Assembly (NCBI GenBank): GCA_030682175.1 | Contig: JAUXOM010000134.1 | Span: 1-64,000, forward strand | DNA from: Rhodocyclaceae bacterium | GTDB lineage: Bacteria; Pseudomonadota; Gammaproteobacteria; Burkholderiales; Rhodocyclaceae | Direction of reading: 5' to 3' | Length of the DNA stretch: 64,000 nucleotides | Part shown: positions 27,679 to 38,282 of the stretch, piece after piece | Layout of the letters: every line of letters begins with the position of its first letter | Numbering within the stretch: the first letter of the stretch is position 1 | Position numbers and translations under genes: made by a program | Notes under the pieces: model-generated | Seen by the model: only the letters and a program-made list of their open reading frames with translations | Databases searched by the model: none | What the model was told of the DNA's origin: nothing

Positions 27679-28794
27679 ATGGCAAAACGCGACTACTACG
27701 AAGTCCTCGGCGTCAATCGCGACGCATCCGACGAAGAGATCAAGAAGGCCTATCGCCGCTTGGCGATGAAGCATCACCCGGACCGCAACCCGGACAATCC
27801 GAAGTCCGAAGATCGCTTCAAGGAAGCCAAGGAAGCCTACGAAATCCTTTCCGAACCCAAGAAGCGTCAGGCCTACGACCAGTTTGGTCACGCCGGGGTC
27901 GACCAGCAGGCCGGCATGGGCGGTGGTCCCGGAAACTTCGGCGATGCCTTCTCCGACATCTTCGGCGACATCTTCGGCGGCCGGGGCGGCGGCGGGCGTT
28001 CCAATGTCTATCGTGGCGCCGACCTGCGCTACAACCTTGAAGTCACGCTCGAAGAGGCCGCGCGCGGCACCGAGACACGCATCCGCATTCCCACCATGGC
28101 TGAATGCGAAAGTTGCGAGGGCACTGGCGCCAAGAAAGGCACCGAACCCAAGACCTGCCCGACCTGCGGCGGCCACGGCCAGGTGCGCATGCAGCAAGGC
28201 TTTTTCTCCATTCAGCAAACCTGCCCGAAGTGCCACGGCAGCGGCCGCTACGTCGCCGACCCTTGCGGCACCTGCCACGGTGCCGGCCGCATCAAGCAGC
28301 ACAAGACCCTCTCGGTCAAGATTCCATCCGGCATCGACGAAGGTGATCGGATTCGCCTGTCCGGCGAGGGCGAACACGGTGTCAATGGCGGCCCGCCCGG
28401 CGACCTGTATGTGCAGATTCACATCAAACCGCACCAGGTTTTCCAGCGCGACCACGACGACCTGCATTGCGAAATGCCGGTCAGCTTCACCGCCGCCGCG
28501 CTGGGTGGCGAGATCGAAATTCCCACGCTGGACGGTGTCGCCAAACTCAAGGTTCCCGCCGAAACCCAAACCGGCAAGGTCTTCCGCCTGCGCGGCAAAG
28601 GCATCAAGGGCGTCCGCTCGGCCGCTCATGGCGACCTGCTCTGCCATGTCGTCGTCGAGACCCCTGTCAGCCTCACCGACCGCCAGAAGGAACTGCTGCG
28701 CGAGTTCGAGGAAATCAGCCAGGGCAATGCCGCCACTCATCACCCGAAGGCGCAAGGCTGGCTGGACAAGGTGAAGGACTTTTTTGCGGGCTAG
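27679..28794 (+). CDS. dnaJ: co-chaperone DnaJ
   Basis: Type I Hsp40 of 371 residues that delivers substrates to DnaK and stimulates its ATPase. The J-domain carries '[10 protein letters not shown]' with the HPD motif near residue 33. A Gly/Phe-rich linker (about 75-115) follows. The zinc region has four CxxCxGxG motifs: 'CESCEGTG', 'CPTCGGHG', 'CPKCHGSG' and 'CGTCHGAG'. The C-terminal substrate-binding domains are complete. A strong terminator follows at 28809-28837. Confidence 0.98.
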   Translation: MAKRDYYEVLGVNRDASDEEIKKAYRRLAMKHHPDRNPDNPKSEDRFKEAKEAYEILSEPKKRQAYDQFGHAGVDQQAGMGGGPGNFGDAFSDIFGDIFGGRGGGGRSNVYRGADLRYNLEVTLEEAARGTETRIRIPTMAECESCEGTGAKKGTEPKTCPTCGGHGQVRMQQGFFSIQQTCPKCHGSGRYVADPCGTCHGAGRIKQHKTLSVKIPSGIDEGDRIRLSGEGEHGVNGGPPGDLYVQIHIKPHQVFQRDHDDLHCEMPVSFTAAALGGEIEIPTLDGVAKLKVPAETQTGKVFRLRGKGIKGVRSAAHGDLLCHVVVETPVSLTDRQKELLREFEEISQGNAATHHPKAQGWLDKVKDFFAG

Positions 28795-28808
28795 CCTCGG
28801 GAATAAAT

Positions 28809-28837
28809 AAAAAAACCGCCCATTGGGCGGTTTTTTT
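28809..28837. terminator. bidirectional intrinsic terminator between dnaJ and the tRNA cluster
   Basis: AAAAACCGCCC (28811-28821) pairs with GGGCGGTTTTT (28825-28835) around an ATT loop. A run of A precedes it and a run of T follows. It can end dnaJ transcription rightward and the convergent tRNA transcript leftward. Confidence 0.9.
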
Positions 28838-28848
28838 ATTTGATTTTT

Positions 28849-28925
28849 TGGGGTGGCTGATGGGGCTCGAACCCACGACAACTGGAATCACAATCCAGGA
28901 CTCTACCAACTGAGCTACAGCCACC
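28849..28925 (-). tRNA. tRNA-His (GTG)
   Basis: The minus strand reads GTGGCTGTAGCTCAG at the 5' end with anticodon GTG in the loop between CTGGATT and ATTCCAG. The acceptor stem GTGGCTG/CAGCCAC pairs perfectly. A G stands at the -1 position and C is the discriminator, as required for histidine identity, followed by an encoded CCA. Confidence 0.95.
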
Positions 28926-28968
28926 ACCTTTGAACTACACGTCACGCCTTGCGGCGCCACCGAAAATC

Positions 28969-29045
28969 TGGTCCGCCCGGCGAGACTCGAACTCACAACC
29001 CCCGGCTTAGAAGGCCGGTGCTCTATCCGGTTGAGCTACGGGCGG
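28969..29045 (-). tRNA. tRNA-Arg (TCT)
   Basis: Acceptor CCGCCCG (29045-29039) pairs with CGGGCGG (28979-28973). The anticodon loop is CTTCTAA with anticodon TCT, the T-arm TTCGAGT is normal, the discriminator is A, and CCA is encoded. It is the middle member of a three-tRNA cluster. Confidence 0.95.
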
Positions 29046-29089
29046 CCTGTCAAGCGGTCTCGGTGGTGCAGGCCGGTTGTCAGACGCTT

Positions 29090-29166
29090 TGGTCGGGGTG
29101 GAGGGATTCGAACCCCCGACATCTTGCTCCCAAAGCAAGCGCGCTACCGGGCTGCGCTACACCCCG
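29090..29166 (-). tRNA. tRNA-Pro (TGG)
   Basis: Acceptor CGGGGTG (29166-29160) pairs with CACCCCG (29100-29094). The anticodon loop is CTTTGGG with anticodon TGG, the T-loop is GGTTCGAATCC, and the discriminator A is followed by an encoded CCA. It is the first gene of the minus-strand Pro-Arg-His cluster. Confidence 0.95.
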
Positions 29167-29250
29167 AAGAGCGCGCATTCTACTGATCTGCTGTTTTGCG
29201 GTCAATGCCAAATTCACCCATTTGACCCCATTGACCAGTAATCAAGCTGT

Positions 29251-29763
29251 TTAACGATTGGGCGGCGGGGGCGGCATCCCGGCCGGCGGCGGGGGCGGAG
29301 TGCCGGGAGATGCCGCCGGGATGCGCGCAGGAGTATAGCTTGCGCTAACCGGTACCCGATGGCCTTTGGCGTACATGCATTGCACATAGGCGATGTCGTA
29401 CTGGCGCTGGCTGCCATAGGCCACGGACCGGGAGGCTTCTGCCCCCGTAGCGCTGCCGATGATCAGTCCGGTGCCGGCGCCCACCCCGGCGCCGCGCTGT
29501 CCACCGATGGCGGCACCGGCAACGGCGCCGATGGCCGTACCGACTGCCGCGCTACCGATTGCGGCATGGCTACCCGTTTGTTCGCGGGCCTTGCCGCCGA
29601 TCTGCTGATACGCAAAATCGCGGCACATCAGATCATCGGCACGAAATTGTTCGAAAGTTACGCCGGTACCCGGCAGGGCCATGACATTGGGGCCGGTCGG
29701 CACGCTGGCACAACCGGCAAGCACTGCCAGGGCGGCCAGAGAAAGCAGAAGTCTGGTTTGCAT
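29251..29763 (-). CDS. glycine-zipper lipoprotein
   Basis: A 170-residue predicted lipoprotein. The signal 'RLLLSLAALAVLAGC' has a clear lipobox. After 'RADDLMCRDFAYQQIGG' comes a glycine-zipper stretch of alternating Gly/Ala/Val ('IGSAAVGTAIGAVAGAAIGGQ') that probably inserts in or packs against a membrane. The C-terminus is proline-rich ('SPGTPPPPPAGMPPPPP'). ATG 29763 has GGAG 8 nt upstream and is chosen over an upstream GTG at 29772. It follows the proline-rich secreted protein by 13 nt, probably in one transcript. It is likely an envelope-integrity protein of unknown exact role. Confidence 0.83.
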   Translation of the reverse strand: MQTRLLLSLAALAVLAGCASVPTGPNVMALPGTGVTFEQFRADDLMCRDFAYQQIGGKAREQTGSHAAIGSAAVGTAIGAVAGAAIGGQRGAGVGAGTGLIIGSATGAEASRSVAYGSQRQYDIAYVQCMYAKGHRVPVSASYTPARIPAASPGTPPPPPAGMPPPPPNR

Positions 29764-29776
29764 GAGATTCACTCCA

Positions 29777-30202
29777 TCACTGTGCGGGCTGCGGAGCGAC
29801 CTGTTGCCACCCGCCCGGGCATTGCTTCACATAGGGGTAATACGCTTGTGCCTCGTTGCAGTAATACCAGTACCCTGGTTCCAGCACCGGCACTGAAGTT
29901 CTGGGTTGCTCGACATAGACCGGCGGCGGGGTCACCACCACGACGGGTGCAACAGGCGGCGCATAGACGTATGGCCAATAAATCGGCGGCGGATAGCCCC
30001 AGGGCACACCGATATGCACCCCGAACTGCACGGAACTGCGCGGATAGGGATGGTGCGGCCAACCGCGCGGCCCGGCCCACGCGCTCCCGACGACGAACAT
30101 GGTCAGTATCAATAACAGCCACAAGCGTTTGAATGTGTCTGAAGAAATGTACCGCGCAGAGTTGCAGGCGGCGGTCCGCACTTCAATTTCATTGGCTTTC
30201 AT
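29777..30202 (-). CDS. secreted proline/tyrosine-rich protein of unknown function
   Basis: A 141-residue protein from ATG 30202. A hydrophobic segment 'LWLLLILTMFVVGSAWAG' about 25 residues in looks like an export signal. The mature part is rich in Pro, Tyr and Val ('GVPWGYPPPIYWPYVYAPP') and ends in a compact cysteine motif 'YWYYCNEAQAYYPYVKQCPGGWQQV'. That motif recurs in small proteobacterial envelope proteins, and I know no assigned function for it. An upstream in-frame ATG at 30244 is also possible. It is paired with the glycine-zipper lipoprotein downstream. Confidence 0.78.
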   Translation of the reverse strand: MKANEIEVRTAACNSARYISSDTFKRLWLLLILTMFVVGSAWAGPRGWPHHPYPRSSVQFGVHIGVPWGYPPPIYWPYVYAPPVAPVVVVTPPPVYVEQPRTSVPVLEPGYWYYCNEAQAYYPYVKQCPGGWQQVAPQPAQ

Positions 30203-30382
30203 AGCGCTGCTCCACGTCTTGCTAAAAGTACAATTAAAACGCACGGCTGTATCTTGTTGATGACGCCATGGCAGCAGAACGTAAGCGAATGTTGCAGCCT
30301 GCTATCTGATGAATGATCTCGCCTTCATCGATAGGCCCATGCGGGCTGGCGCCATCCATATCGACACAATAGAACAATTGGC

Positions 30383-30438
30383 GCCGTCCCGCCAGCGCCG
30401 ACTATTGCCGGCGCTCCAAACCCCGACTTTTGCCGGCG
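30383..30438 (-). repeat. dispersed repeat, one full and one partial copy
   Basis: GCCGTCCCGCC + AGCGCCGACTATT (30383-30406) matches the short-form consensus. CCCCGACTTTTGCCGGCG (30421-30438) is a second partial copy. CCGACTNTTGCCGGCGC is shared by both, so this is a local duplication. It lies in the 250-bp gap between purA and the secreted protein gene; nothing else is evident in that gap. Confidence 0.8.
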
Positions 30439-30455
30439 CAGCGGAAAGTCATGCC

Positions 30456-32928
<2,473 letters not shown>

Positions 32929-32935
32929 TTGAACT

Positions 32936-33118
32936 TCATCCCAGGAAGAACAAGATCACCAGACCGATGATGATCGAGGTCAGGCCGATGAAACGCAACT
33001 GCCCGTCGCCAAGTTCGGTGACACGGCGAAAAGTCTCGCGCCAGACGCGCGGCGCGACAAACGGCAGCAAGCCCTCGATCACCAGCATCAGGGCCAGTGC
33101 CAGCAGCAGAGTGGTCAT
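32936..33118 (-). CDS. DUF2065 small membrane protein (YjeT-like)
   Basis: Sixty residues with two hydrophobic segments, '[20 protein letters not shown]' and '[17 protein letters not shown]', joined by '[16 protein letters not shown]'. This is the DUF2065 pattern, almost always found next to hflC. It starts at ATG 33118; the preceding TTG would add only one residue. Function is unknown, and a partner of the HflKC membrane complex is suggested only by position. Confidence 0.9.
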   Translation of the reverse strand: MTTLLLALALMLVIEGLLPFVAPRVWRETFRRVTELGDGQLRFIGLTSIIIGLVILFFLG

Positions 33119-33133
33119 CAAGCGCTCTGCGAA

Positions 33134-34015
33134 TTACTTGCTGCCACCGCCCCTGCCGCTGTTCTTCAGATACTTGAAGAAATCGGCGCTCGGGTCAACC
33201 ACCAGAAGGTCATTCTTGTTGCCAAAGCTCTGGCGATAGGCTTCGAGGCTGCGATAGAAGGCATAGAACTCGGGATTCTCGCCGAAAGCCTTGCCGTAAA
33301 TCGCGGCAGCCCTGGCATCGCCCTCACCTTTGACTTTCTGGGCATCACGATAGGCTTCGGCAATAATCACCTCGCGCTGCCGGTCGGCGTCGGCACGAAT
33401 CTTTTCGCCTTCCGCGGCACCTGTCGAACGCAGTTCGTTGGCCACCCGTTTGCGTTCGGTTTCCATGCGGCGATAAACCGATTCGGAAACTTCCGGCGGC
33501 AGATCGACACGCTTCAGGCGCACATCGACAATTTCCACACCAATCGCCCGCGCATCCGCATCGGCTTTTTTCTGCACGTCAGCCATGATCTTGTCGCGCG
33601 AGCCGGACACCACATCATGGACGGTACGCCGACCAAACTCTTCGCGCAGACCGGAATTCACCGTTTGCGACAGGCGCGTGCGCGCCAGCAACTCGTCGCC
33701 GCCCACCGAAATGTAATACTGACGCACGTCGGCAATTCGCCACTTGACAAAGGAATCGACCAGCACCGGTTTTTTCTCGGCAGTGAGAAAACGTTCGGGC
33801 TCGACCGAATCCAGCGTCAGGATGCGCCGGTCGAAGAAACGCACGTTCTGGATCATCGGCCACTTGAACGACAAGCCCGGCTCCTTGATGACCTCCTTGA
33901 TTTCGCCCAACTGGAAAACCAGTGCGTATTGGCGCTGATCGACGGTAAATAACATTGAGCCGGCCGTGACGAAGACGGCAAACATCAGCGCTGCGATAAA
34001 AGGTAGGCGTTTCAT
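33134..34015 (-). CDS. hflC: HflC, modulator of FtsH protease
   Basis: A 293-residue SPFH/prohibitin-type protein with one N-terminal membrane anchor and a large periplasmic part. With HflK it cages FtsH and limits its access to membrane substrates. The family features 'FTVDQRQYALVFQLGEIK', 'FFDRRILTLD' and the coiled 'RMETERKRVANELRSTGAAEGEKIRADADRQREVIIAEA' are present. Its start overlaps the hflK stop by one base (TAATG). Confidence 0.97.
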   Translation of the reverse strand: MKRLPFIAALMFAVFVTAGSMLFTVDQRQYALVFQLGEIKEVIKEPGLSFKWPMIQNVRFFDRRILTLDSVEPERFLTAEKKPVLVDSFVKWRIADVRQYYISVGGDELLARTRLSQTVNSGLREEFGRRTVHDVVSGSRDKIMADVQKKADADARAIGVEIVDVRLKRVDLPPEVSESVYRRMETERKRVANELRSTGAAEGEKIRADADRQREVIIAEAYRDAQKVKGEGDARAAAIYGKAFGENPEFYAFYRSLEAYRQSFGNKNDLLVVDPSADFFKYLKNSGRGGGSK

Positions 34016-35253
34016 TAACGGTCTCCTCGTTCGCGCGTGCCAATCGAACCACGGGTCTGCACGTCGCGGTTATCCTGGGCGGATGCCGGCGCGCCCGGGC
34101 GATCGCTTGAGGCGTCATGTACGAGAGGTGCAGCAGCGCTGGCGGTGGCCATCAACTTGTCGAGTGGCAGGTAAAGCAGGTTACCCGAGCCTTTGGTATC
34201 GATCATCACCTTGGTGGTGTTGGCATACAGTTGCTGCATGGTTTCGAGATAGAGGCGCTGGCGCGTCACTTCGGGCGCCTTGGCGTATTCGGCATACAGC
34301 TTGGAGAAGCGTGCCGCCTCGCCCTCGGCGGTGGCGGTCAAGCGGGCCTTGTAGCCTTCCGCCTCTTCTTTCAGGCGTGATGACGCCCCCTGGGCACGCG
34401 GAATCACATCGTTGGCGTAGGCCTGACCTTCGTTTTTGTGGCGTTCCTTGTCCTGACCGGCCTTGACGGCGTCGTCAAAGGCCGCCTGCACCTGTTCGGG
34501 CGGCTGCGTACTCTGCATGGTCACCGCAAGAATCTGGATACCGGTTTCGTAGCGATCAAGGTTTTCCTGCATCAGCTTCTGCGTGTTGGCGGCGATCACG
34601 TCACGACCTTCGTAGAGCACGAAGTCCATGCGATTCTTGCCGACCACCTCGCGAATCGCCGTCTCGGCCGTTTGCATGACGGCATCGTCCGGATGGCGGT
34701 TCTTGAAGATGTAATCCTTGGGATCCTTGAGCAGATATTGAACGGCAAACTGCACGCTGACGATGTTTTCGTCATCGGTCAGCATCAGCGCCTCTTTAAG
34801 AACCTTGTTTTTTTCCGAGCCGCGATAGCCGATTTCGACGGTCCGCACGCCGGTCAGATTCACCACCTCGTTGGTCTGGATCGGCCAGGGCAGGCGCCAG
34901 CGCAGGCCGGGGTCAGTGGTTTCGCTGTATTTGCCGAGGGTCAATACCACGCCGCGCTGGCTGGCATCGACGATATAGAAGCCGCTGGCAAACCAGACTA
35001 CGACTACCAGACCAAATAGCAGGCCGATTCCGCCACCGAACTGGCCAGGGGTCAAGTTCGGCATATGGGGTCCGCCACCATCATCGCCGCCGCCGCCAGA
35101 ATTACTTGGACCACCGCGCTTCTTGCCGAACAGGCCGGACAGGCGGCGATTGACGTCGCGCCAAAGCTCGTCGAGATCGGGCGGGCCCTGATTATTGCGG
35201 CCACCGCCACCACGCTTGGGATCGTTGCCCCAGCCGTGGTCATTGAGAGACAT
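34015..35253 (-). CDS. hflK: HflK, modulator of FtsH protease
   Basis: The partner SPFH protein, 412 residues. The N-terminus 'MSLNDHGWGNDPKRGGGGRNNQGPPDLDE' is the Gly/Asn-rich cytoplasmic tail typical of HflK. One membrane segment ('IGLLFGLVVVVWFASGFYIV') and the SPFH domain follow ('RGVVLTLGKYSETTDPGLRWRLPWPIQ'). The coiled coil runs through 'AQGASSRLKEEAEGYKARLTATAEGEAARF'. ATG 35253 gives the standard start. The frame extends 6 codons upstream without support. Confidence 0.96.
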   Translation of the reverse strand: MSLNDHGWGNDPKRGGGGRNNQGPPDLDELWRDVNRRLSGLFGKKRGGPSNSGGGGDDGGGPHMPNLTPGQFGGGIGLLFGLVVVVWFASGFYIVDASQRGVVLTLGKYSETTDPGLRWRLPWPIQTNEVVNLTGVRTVEIGYRGSEKNKVLKEALMLTDDENIVSVQFAVQYLLKDPKDYIFKNRHPDDAVMQTAETAIREVVGKNRMDFVLYEGRDVIAANTQKLMQENLDRYETGIQILAVTMQSTQPPEQVQAAFDDAVKAGQDKERHKNEGQAYANDVIPRAQGASSRLKEEAEGYKARLTATAEGEAARFSKLYAEYAKAPEVTRQRLYLETMQQLYANTTKVMIDTKGSGNLLYLPLDKLMATASAAAPLVHDASSDRPGAPASAQDNRDVQTRGSIGTRERGDR

Positions 35254-35286
35254 CAGAATGCCTGTAATCATAATTTTAGTCTTGGG

Positions 35287-36429
35287 TTAATTATTTTCAT
35301 ATTCGATTGGGGCCGCCAGCTTACGCGACATTTCGGCCAGCGCAGCGCGCAAAAGATCAAGGCCAGCGCCGGTCCGGGCACTAACCCGAACCCGACCGAT
35401 GTTATCACACTCATCCCGCTCCAACCCGGGCGCAAGCCCGGTCAGATCGAGCTTGTTCATGACAACAATTTGCGGCACGCCGGCAGCGCCGATTTCATCG
35501 AGAACACGCGCCACGGCGGCCATTTGCTGCTCACGGTCTGGACTGGCGGCATCGACCACATGCAGCAGCAAATCGGCATGCGCGGTTTCTTCCAGCGTTG
35601 CGTGAAAAGCCGCCACCAGTGCATGCGGCAAATCGCGAATGAAACCAACAGTATCGGAGAGCACAATCTGACAGCCCGAGCGACCATCGCTCATCTCGCA
35701 GGTCGGCACATACAGGCGCCGCGAGGTCGTATCCAGTGTGGCAAACAATTGATTGGCCACATAGGCGCCCGCCTTGGTCAGCGCATTGAACAGGGTGCTT
35801 TTTCCGGCATTGGTATAGCCCACCAGCGAGACCGACAGCACTTCGCTGCGACTGCGCGCCTTGCGGCGCACGCCGCGCTGGCGTTCCAGCTGCTTCAGCC
35901 GGTCCTTCAGCAGGGCAACGCGCTTGCCCAACAGCCGACGGTCGGTTTCCAGCTGTTTTTCACCGGGACCGCGCAAGCCGATCCCGCCTTTTTGACGTTC
36001 GAGGTGGGTCCAGCCACGCACCAGGCGCGTCATCAGGTGCTCAAGCTGGGCAAGCTCGACCTGCAGCTTGCCTTCGTGACTTTTTGCGCGCAGGGCGAAG
36101 ATGTCGAGGATCAGGCTGCTTCTGTCGACCACCCGCAGTTCGCAGATGCGTTCGAGGTTGCGTTGCTGTGCCGGTGACAACTCGTGATTGAACATCACCA
36201 GATCGGCGCCAGCCGCCGCCGCAGCCGAAACGATCTCCTCTACCTTGCCTTTGCCGGCAAAGGTGGCGGGGTCGGGCCGCCCGCGTCGCCCGGAAATCGT
36301 GGCGACCGGACGCGCACCGGCACTGGTCGCCAGCAGACGAAATTCTTCCAGGCGTTCGGCAAAGTCACCATCGCCGAAATCCAGCTGGACCAGCACGGCA
36401 CTTTCGCCGGCAGCTGGCCGCTCAATCAT
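35287..36429 (-). CDS. hflX: ribosome-associated GTPase HflX
   Basis: A 380-residue GTPase that binds 50S subunits and rescues stalled or heat-damaged ribosomes. The N-terminal HflX domain has 'FAGKGKVEEIVSAAAAAGADLVMFNHELSPAQQRNLE'. A coiled region with 'GPGEKQLETDRRLLGKR' and the G domain follow: 'GYTNAGKSTLFNAL' (G1), 'DTVGFIRDLPHALV' (G3) and 'VMNKLDL' (G4). It follows hfq as in most proteobacteria, but with an intervening terminator-like repeat at 36459-36519, so its expression may be partly separate. Confidence 0.97.
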   Translation of the reverse strand: MIERPAAGESAVLVQLDFGDGDFAERLEEFRLLATSAGARPVATISGRRGRPDPATFAGKGKVEEIVSAAAAAGADLVMFNHELSPAQQRNLERICELRVVDRSSLILDIFALRAKSHEGKLQVELAQLEHLMTRLVRGWTHLERQKGGIGLRGPGEKQLETDRRLLGKRVALLKDRLKQLERQRGVRRKARSRSEVLSVSLVGYTNAGKSTLFNALTKAGAYVANQLFATLDTTSRRLYVPTCEMSDGRSGCQIVLSDTVGFIRDLPHALVAAFHATLEETAHADLLLHVVDAASPDREQQMAAVARVLDEIGAAGVPQIVVMNKLDLTGLAPGLERDECDNIGRVRVSARTGAGLDLLRAALAEMSRKLAAPIEYENN

Positions 36430-36458
36430 TGAGCCAGGCGCAAACTTCCAAGAAACAC

Positions 36459-36519
36459 GCCGGGCCGTCCCAAGTGTTTCCTGGCCCCCTGGGGGGAAAA
36501 AGCCGCAAAGCGGCTTTTT
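36459..36519 (-). terminator. GC-rich repeat element with terminator hairpin between hfq and hflX
   Basis: CGCCGGGCCGTCCCAAG (36459-36475) and GGCCCCCTGGGGGG (36483-36496) match, inverted, the element inserted in bioC. Next to it AAAAAGCCGC-AAA-GCGGCTTTTT (36497-36519) is a perfect 10-bp stem with A and T flanks, a good intrinsic terminator on either strand. It could attenuate hfq-to-hflX read-through. From memory, similar GGGCCGCCCCAAG elements are common in betaproteobacteria. Confidence 0.75.
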
Positions 36520-36540
36520 CGGGGGGGCTTATTACAAGAA

Positions 36541-36783
36541 TCACTCGGAATCGGATTCTGGCTCTGTGCTGATATTGACCGGGCGGGCGGGAACCACGGT
36601 TGATATGGCGTGCTTGTACACCATCTGGGTGACGGTATTCTTGAGCAACACGACATATTGGTCGAAAGACTCTACCTGCCCCTGCAGCTTGATACCATTG
36701 ACCAGATAGATTGAAACCGGAATATGCTCGCGGCGTAATGCGTTGAGAAAAGGGTCTTGTAGCATCTGCCCCTTGCTGCTCAT
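36541..36783 (-). CDS. hfq: RNA chaperone Hfq
   Basis: An 80-residue Sm-like hexameric protein that helps small RNAs pair with mRNAs. The start '[35 protein letters not shown]' covers the N-terminal helix and Sm1. Sm2 is '[13 protein letters not shown]', with the conserved YKHA. The C-terminal tail is very short, as usual in betaproteobacteria. It heads the hfq-hflX-hflK-hflC-hisZ-purA block. Confidence 0.99.
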   Translation of the reverse strand: MSSKGQMLQDPFLNALRREHIPVSIYLVNGIKLQGQVESFDQYVVLLKNTVTQMVYKHAISTVVPARPVNISTEPESDSE

Positions 36784-36879
36784 AGTGACCTCACTGAGTT
36801 ATGGTTGGAAAAACGAGCCGGCACTGTAGCCGATTTTTGCTGGACTGACCAGCGCCGCGCGGATCAATATTCGCGCGAC

Positions 36880-36933
36880 ATCAGCTGCACCGGTGTGGCC
36901 GCAGGAAATCCCCGGGGGATTGGCGGTACGGCG
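36880..36933 (+). repeat. dispersed repeat, diverged long form
   Basis: GCAGGAAATCCCCGGGGGAT + TGGCGGTACGGCG (36901-36933) matches the second half of the long form seen at 16631-16678, while the first half is eroded. It lies between hfq and the sigma-54 regulator gene, just downstream of the latter. The rest of this 155-bp gap shows no gene. Confidence 0.65.
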
Positions 36934-36938
36934 AACCC

Positions 36939-38282
36939 TTAACGGGGTGGCTCGATGGCAAGTTTCTTCATCTTTTCCCAGAGGCTCTTGCGACCGATGC
37001 CGAGCGAGGTCGCGGTCTCGCCGATGCGCCAGGCGTTGGCAATCAGGCGGTTTTCGAGATATTTGCGCTCGCATTGGTTCAGGTAGTCGCCGAGCGATCC
37101 GCCGTTATCCATCATCACCGCCGCAACCGGCGAGTCGGTTTGCGCTTCAGGATGGCCAAACAGCATCTGCGGCGTCATCTGGGTAGCGTCATGCAGGATG
37201 CAGGCCCGTTCAAGGCAATGCTTGAGCTCGCGGACATTACCCGGCCAGGCGTAATCGAGCAGAGCCCATTCAGCCTCTGGCGTCAGCGTACAGCACTCGT
37301 GATGCGCCGCCTCGTTGGTGGCGAGGAACTTGCGGGCCAGCCACAATATGTCATCCCGGCGTTCGCGCAACGGCGGAACATGGACATGGACGACGTGAAC
37401 GCGGTAGTAGAGGTCTTCGCGGAAGCGCCCGACCTCGACCATATGCTTCAAGTCCTGATGGGTTGCGCAAATCAAACGAATATCGACATTGATCGGCACA
37501 TCTCCGCCGACGCGCATGATTTCCTTGTTCTGCAGAACACGCAGCAATTTGACCTGCATGCCCGGCGACATTTCGCCGATCTCGTCGAGAAACAGCGTGC
37601 CGCCGTGCGCCAGTTCGAAACAGCCTTTCTTGTCGCGGCTGGCACCCGTGTAAGCGCCCTTCATGTAGCCGAACAGTTCGGCTTCGAGCAGCGTTTCGGC
37701 CAGGGCGCCGCAATTGATGGCCACGAAAGGCTGCTGGCCTTCAGAGTCGGCCAGCCGGTGGATGGCATGGGCCACCTCCTCCTTGCCGACGCCGGACTCG
37801 CCGGTGATGAGAATCGAGCCCGAGCGCGCCGCCAGCCGCGGCAGCAGTGACTCGATATGGCGCATCGCCAGCGAGACGCCCAGTCCCAGCCCTGGCCCGG
37901 CGACCGGCTGACCATGTTCGAACAGTTGATCCAATTTTTCCAGCAGGATGCGGACATCGAGCGGCTTGGTTAAAAAGTCGTGGGCGCCCTGCTTCAGCAG
38001 ATTGACGGCGCGATCGATGGAACCATAGGCCGTGGTGAAAATAAACGGCGGCAGGTCGATCGCCATGTCTTTCAAGGTGACGAACACGGTTTCGCCGCTA
38101 ATATCGGGCAGCTGGATATCGCAGACGACAGCGTCATAGCGCTGCCCACGCAGGGCGGCAATGGCACTGCCGCCATCCTTGAACCAGTCGCAGCGGAGAC
38201 CCTCCAGCAAGAAACGATCGGAAAGAGCCTCTCCGACAATTTCGTCATCCTCGATCAGGCAAATACTAAAGCTGTGGGTCAT
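36939..38282 (-). CDS. sigma-54-dependent response regulator (NtrC family)
   Basis: A 447-residue transcription activator. The receiver domain has 'LIEDDE' and the phospho-acceptor Asp55 in 'VVCDIQLPD', then 'TTAYGS' and 'FLTKPLD'. The AAA+ domain has Walker A 'GESGVGKEEVAHAIH' and the sigma-54 contact loop as 'GAYTGA' (a Tyr variant of GAFTGA). 'GTLFLDEIGEMSPGMQVKLLRVLQ' and 'WPGNVRELKHCLERA' follow. A Fis-type helix-turn-helix ends the protein ('RIGETATSLGIGRKSLWEKMKKL'). Its start overlaps the kinase stop (ATGA). Its likely targets include the sigma-54 promoter at 40930-40945 in front of the divergent cytochrome-porin operon, inferred from position. Confidence 0.95.
   Translation of the reverse strand: MTHSFSICLIEDDEIVGEALSDRFLLEGLRCDWFKDGGSAIAALRGQRYDAVVCDIQLPDISGETVFVTLKDMAIDLPPFIFTTAYGSIDRAVNLLKQGAHDFLTKPLDVRILLEKLDQLFEHGQPVAGPGLGLGVSLAMRHIESLLPRLAARSGSILITGESGVGKEEVAHAIHRLADSEGQQPFVAINCGALAETLLEAELFGYMKGAYTGASRDKKGCFELAHGGTLFLDEIGEMSPGMQVKLLRVLQNKEIMRVGGDVPINVDIRLICATHQDLKHMVEVGRFREDLYYRVHVVHVHVPPLRERRDDILWLARKFLATNEAAHHECCTLTPEAEWALLDYAWPGNVRELKHCLERACILHDATQMTPQMLFGHPEAQTDSPVAAVMMDNGGSLGDYLNQCERKYLENRLIANAWRIGETATSLGIGRKSLWEKMKKLAIEPPR

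Noticed and set aside
35470-35500. Dispersed repeat copy inside hflX (GGCAGCGCCGATTTCATC)
   Set aside because: The match is short, and the residues (DEIGAAGVPQIVV) are normal for HflX.
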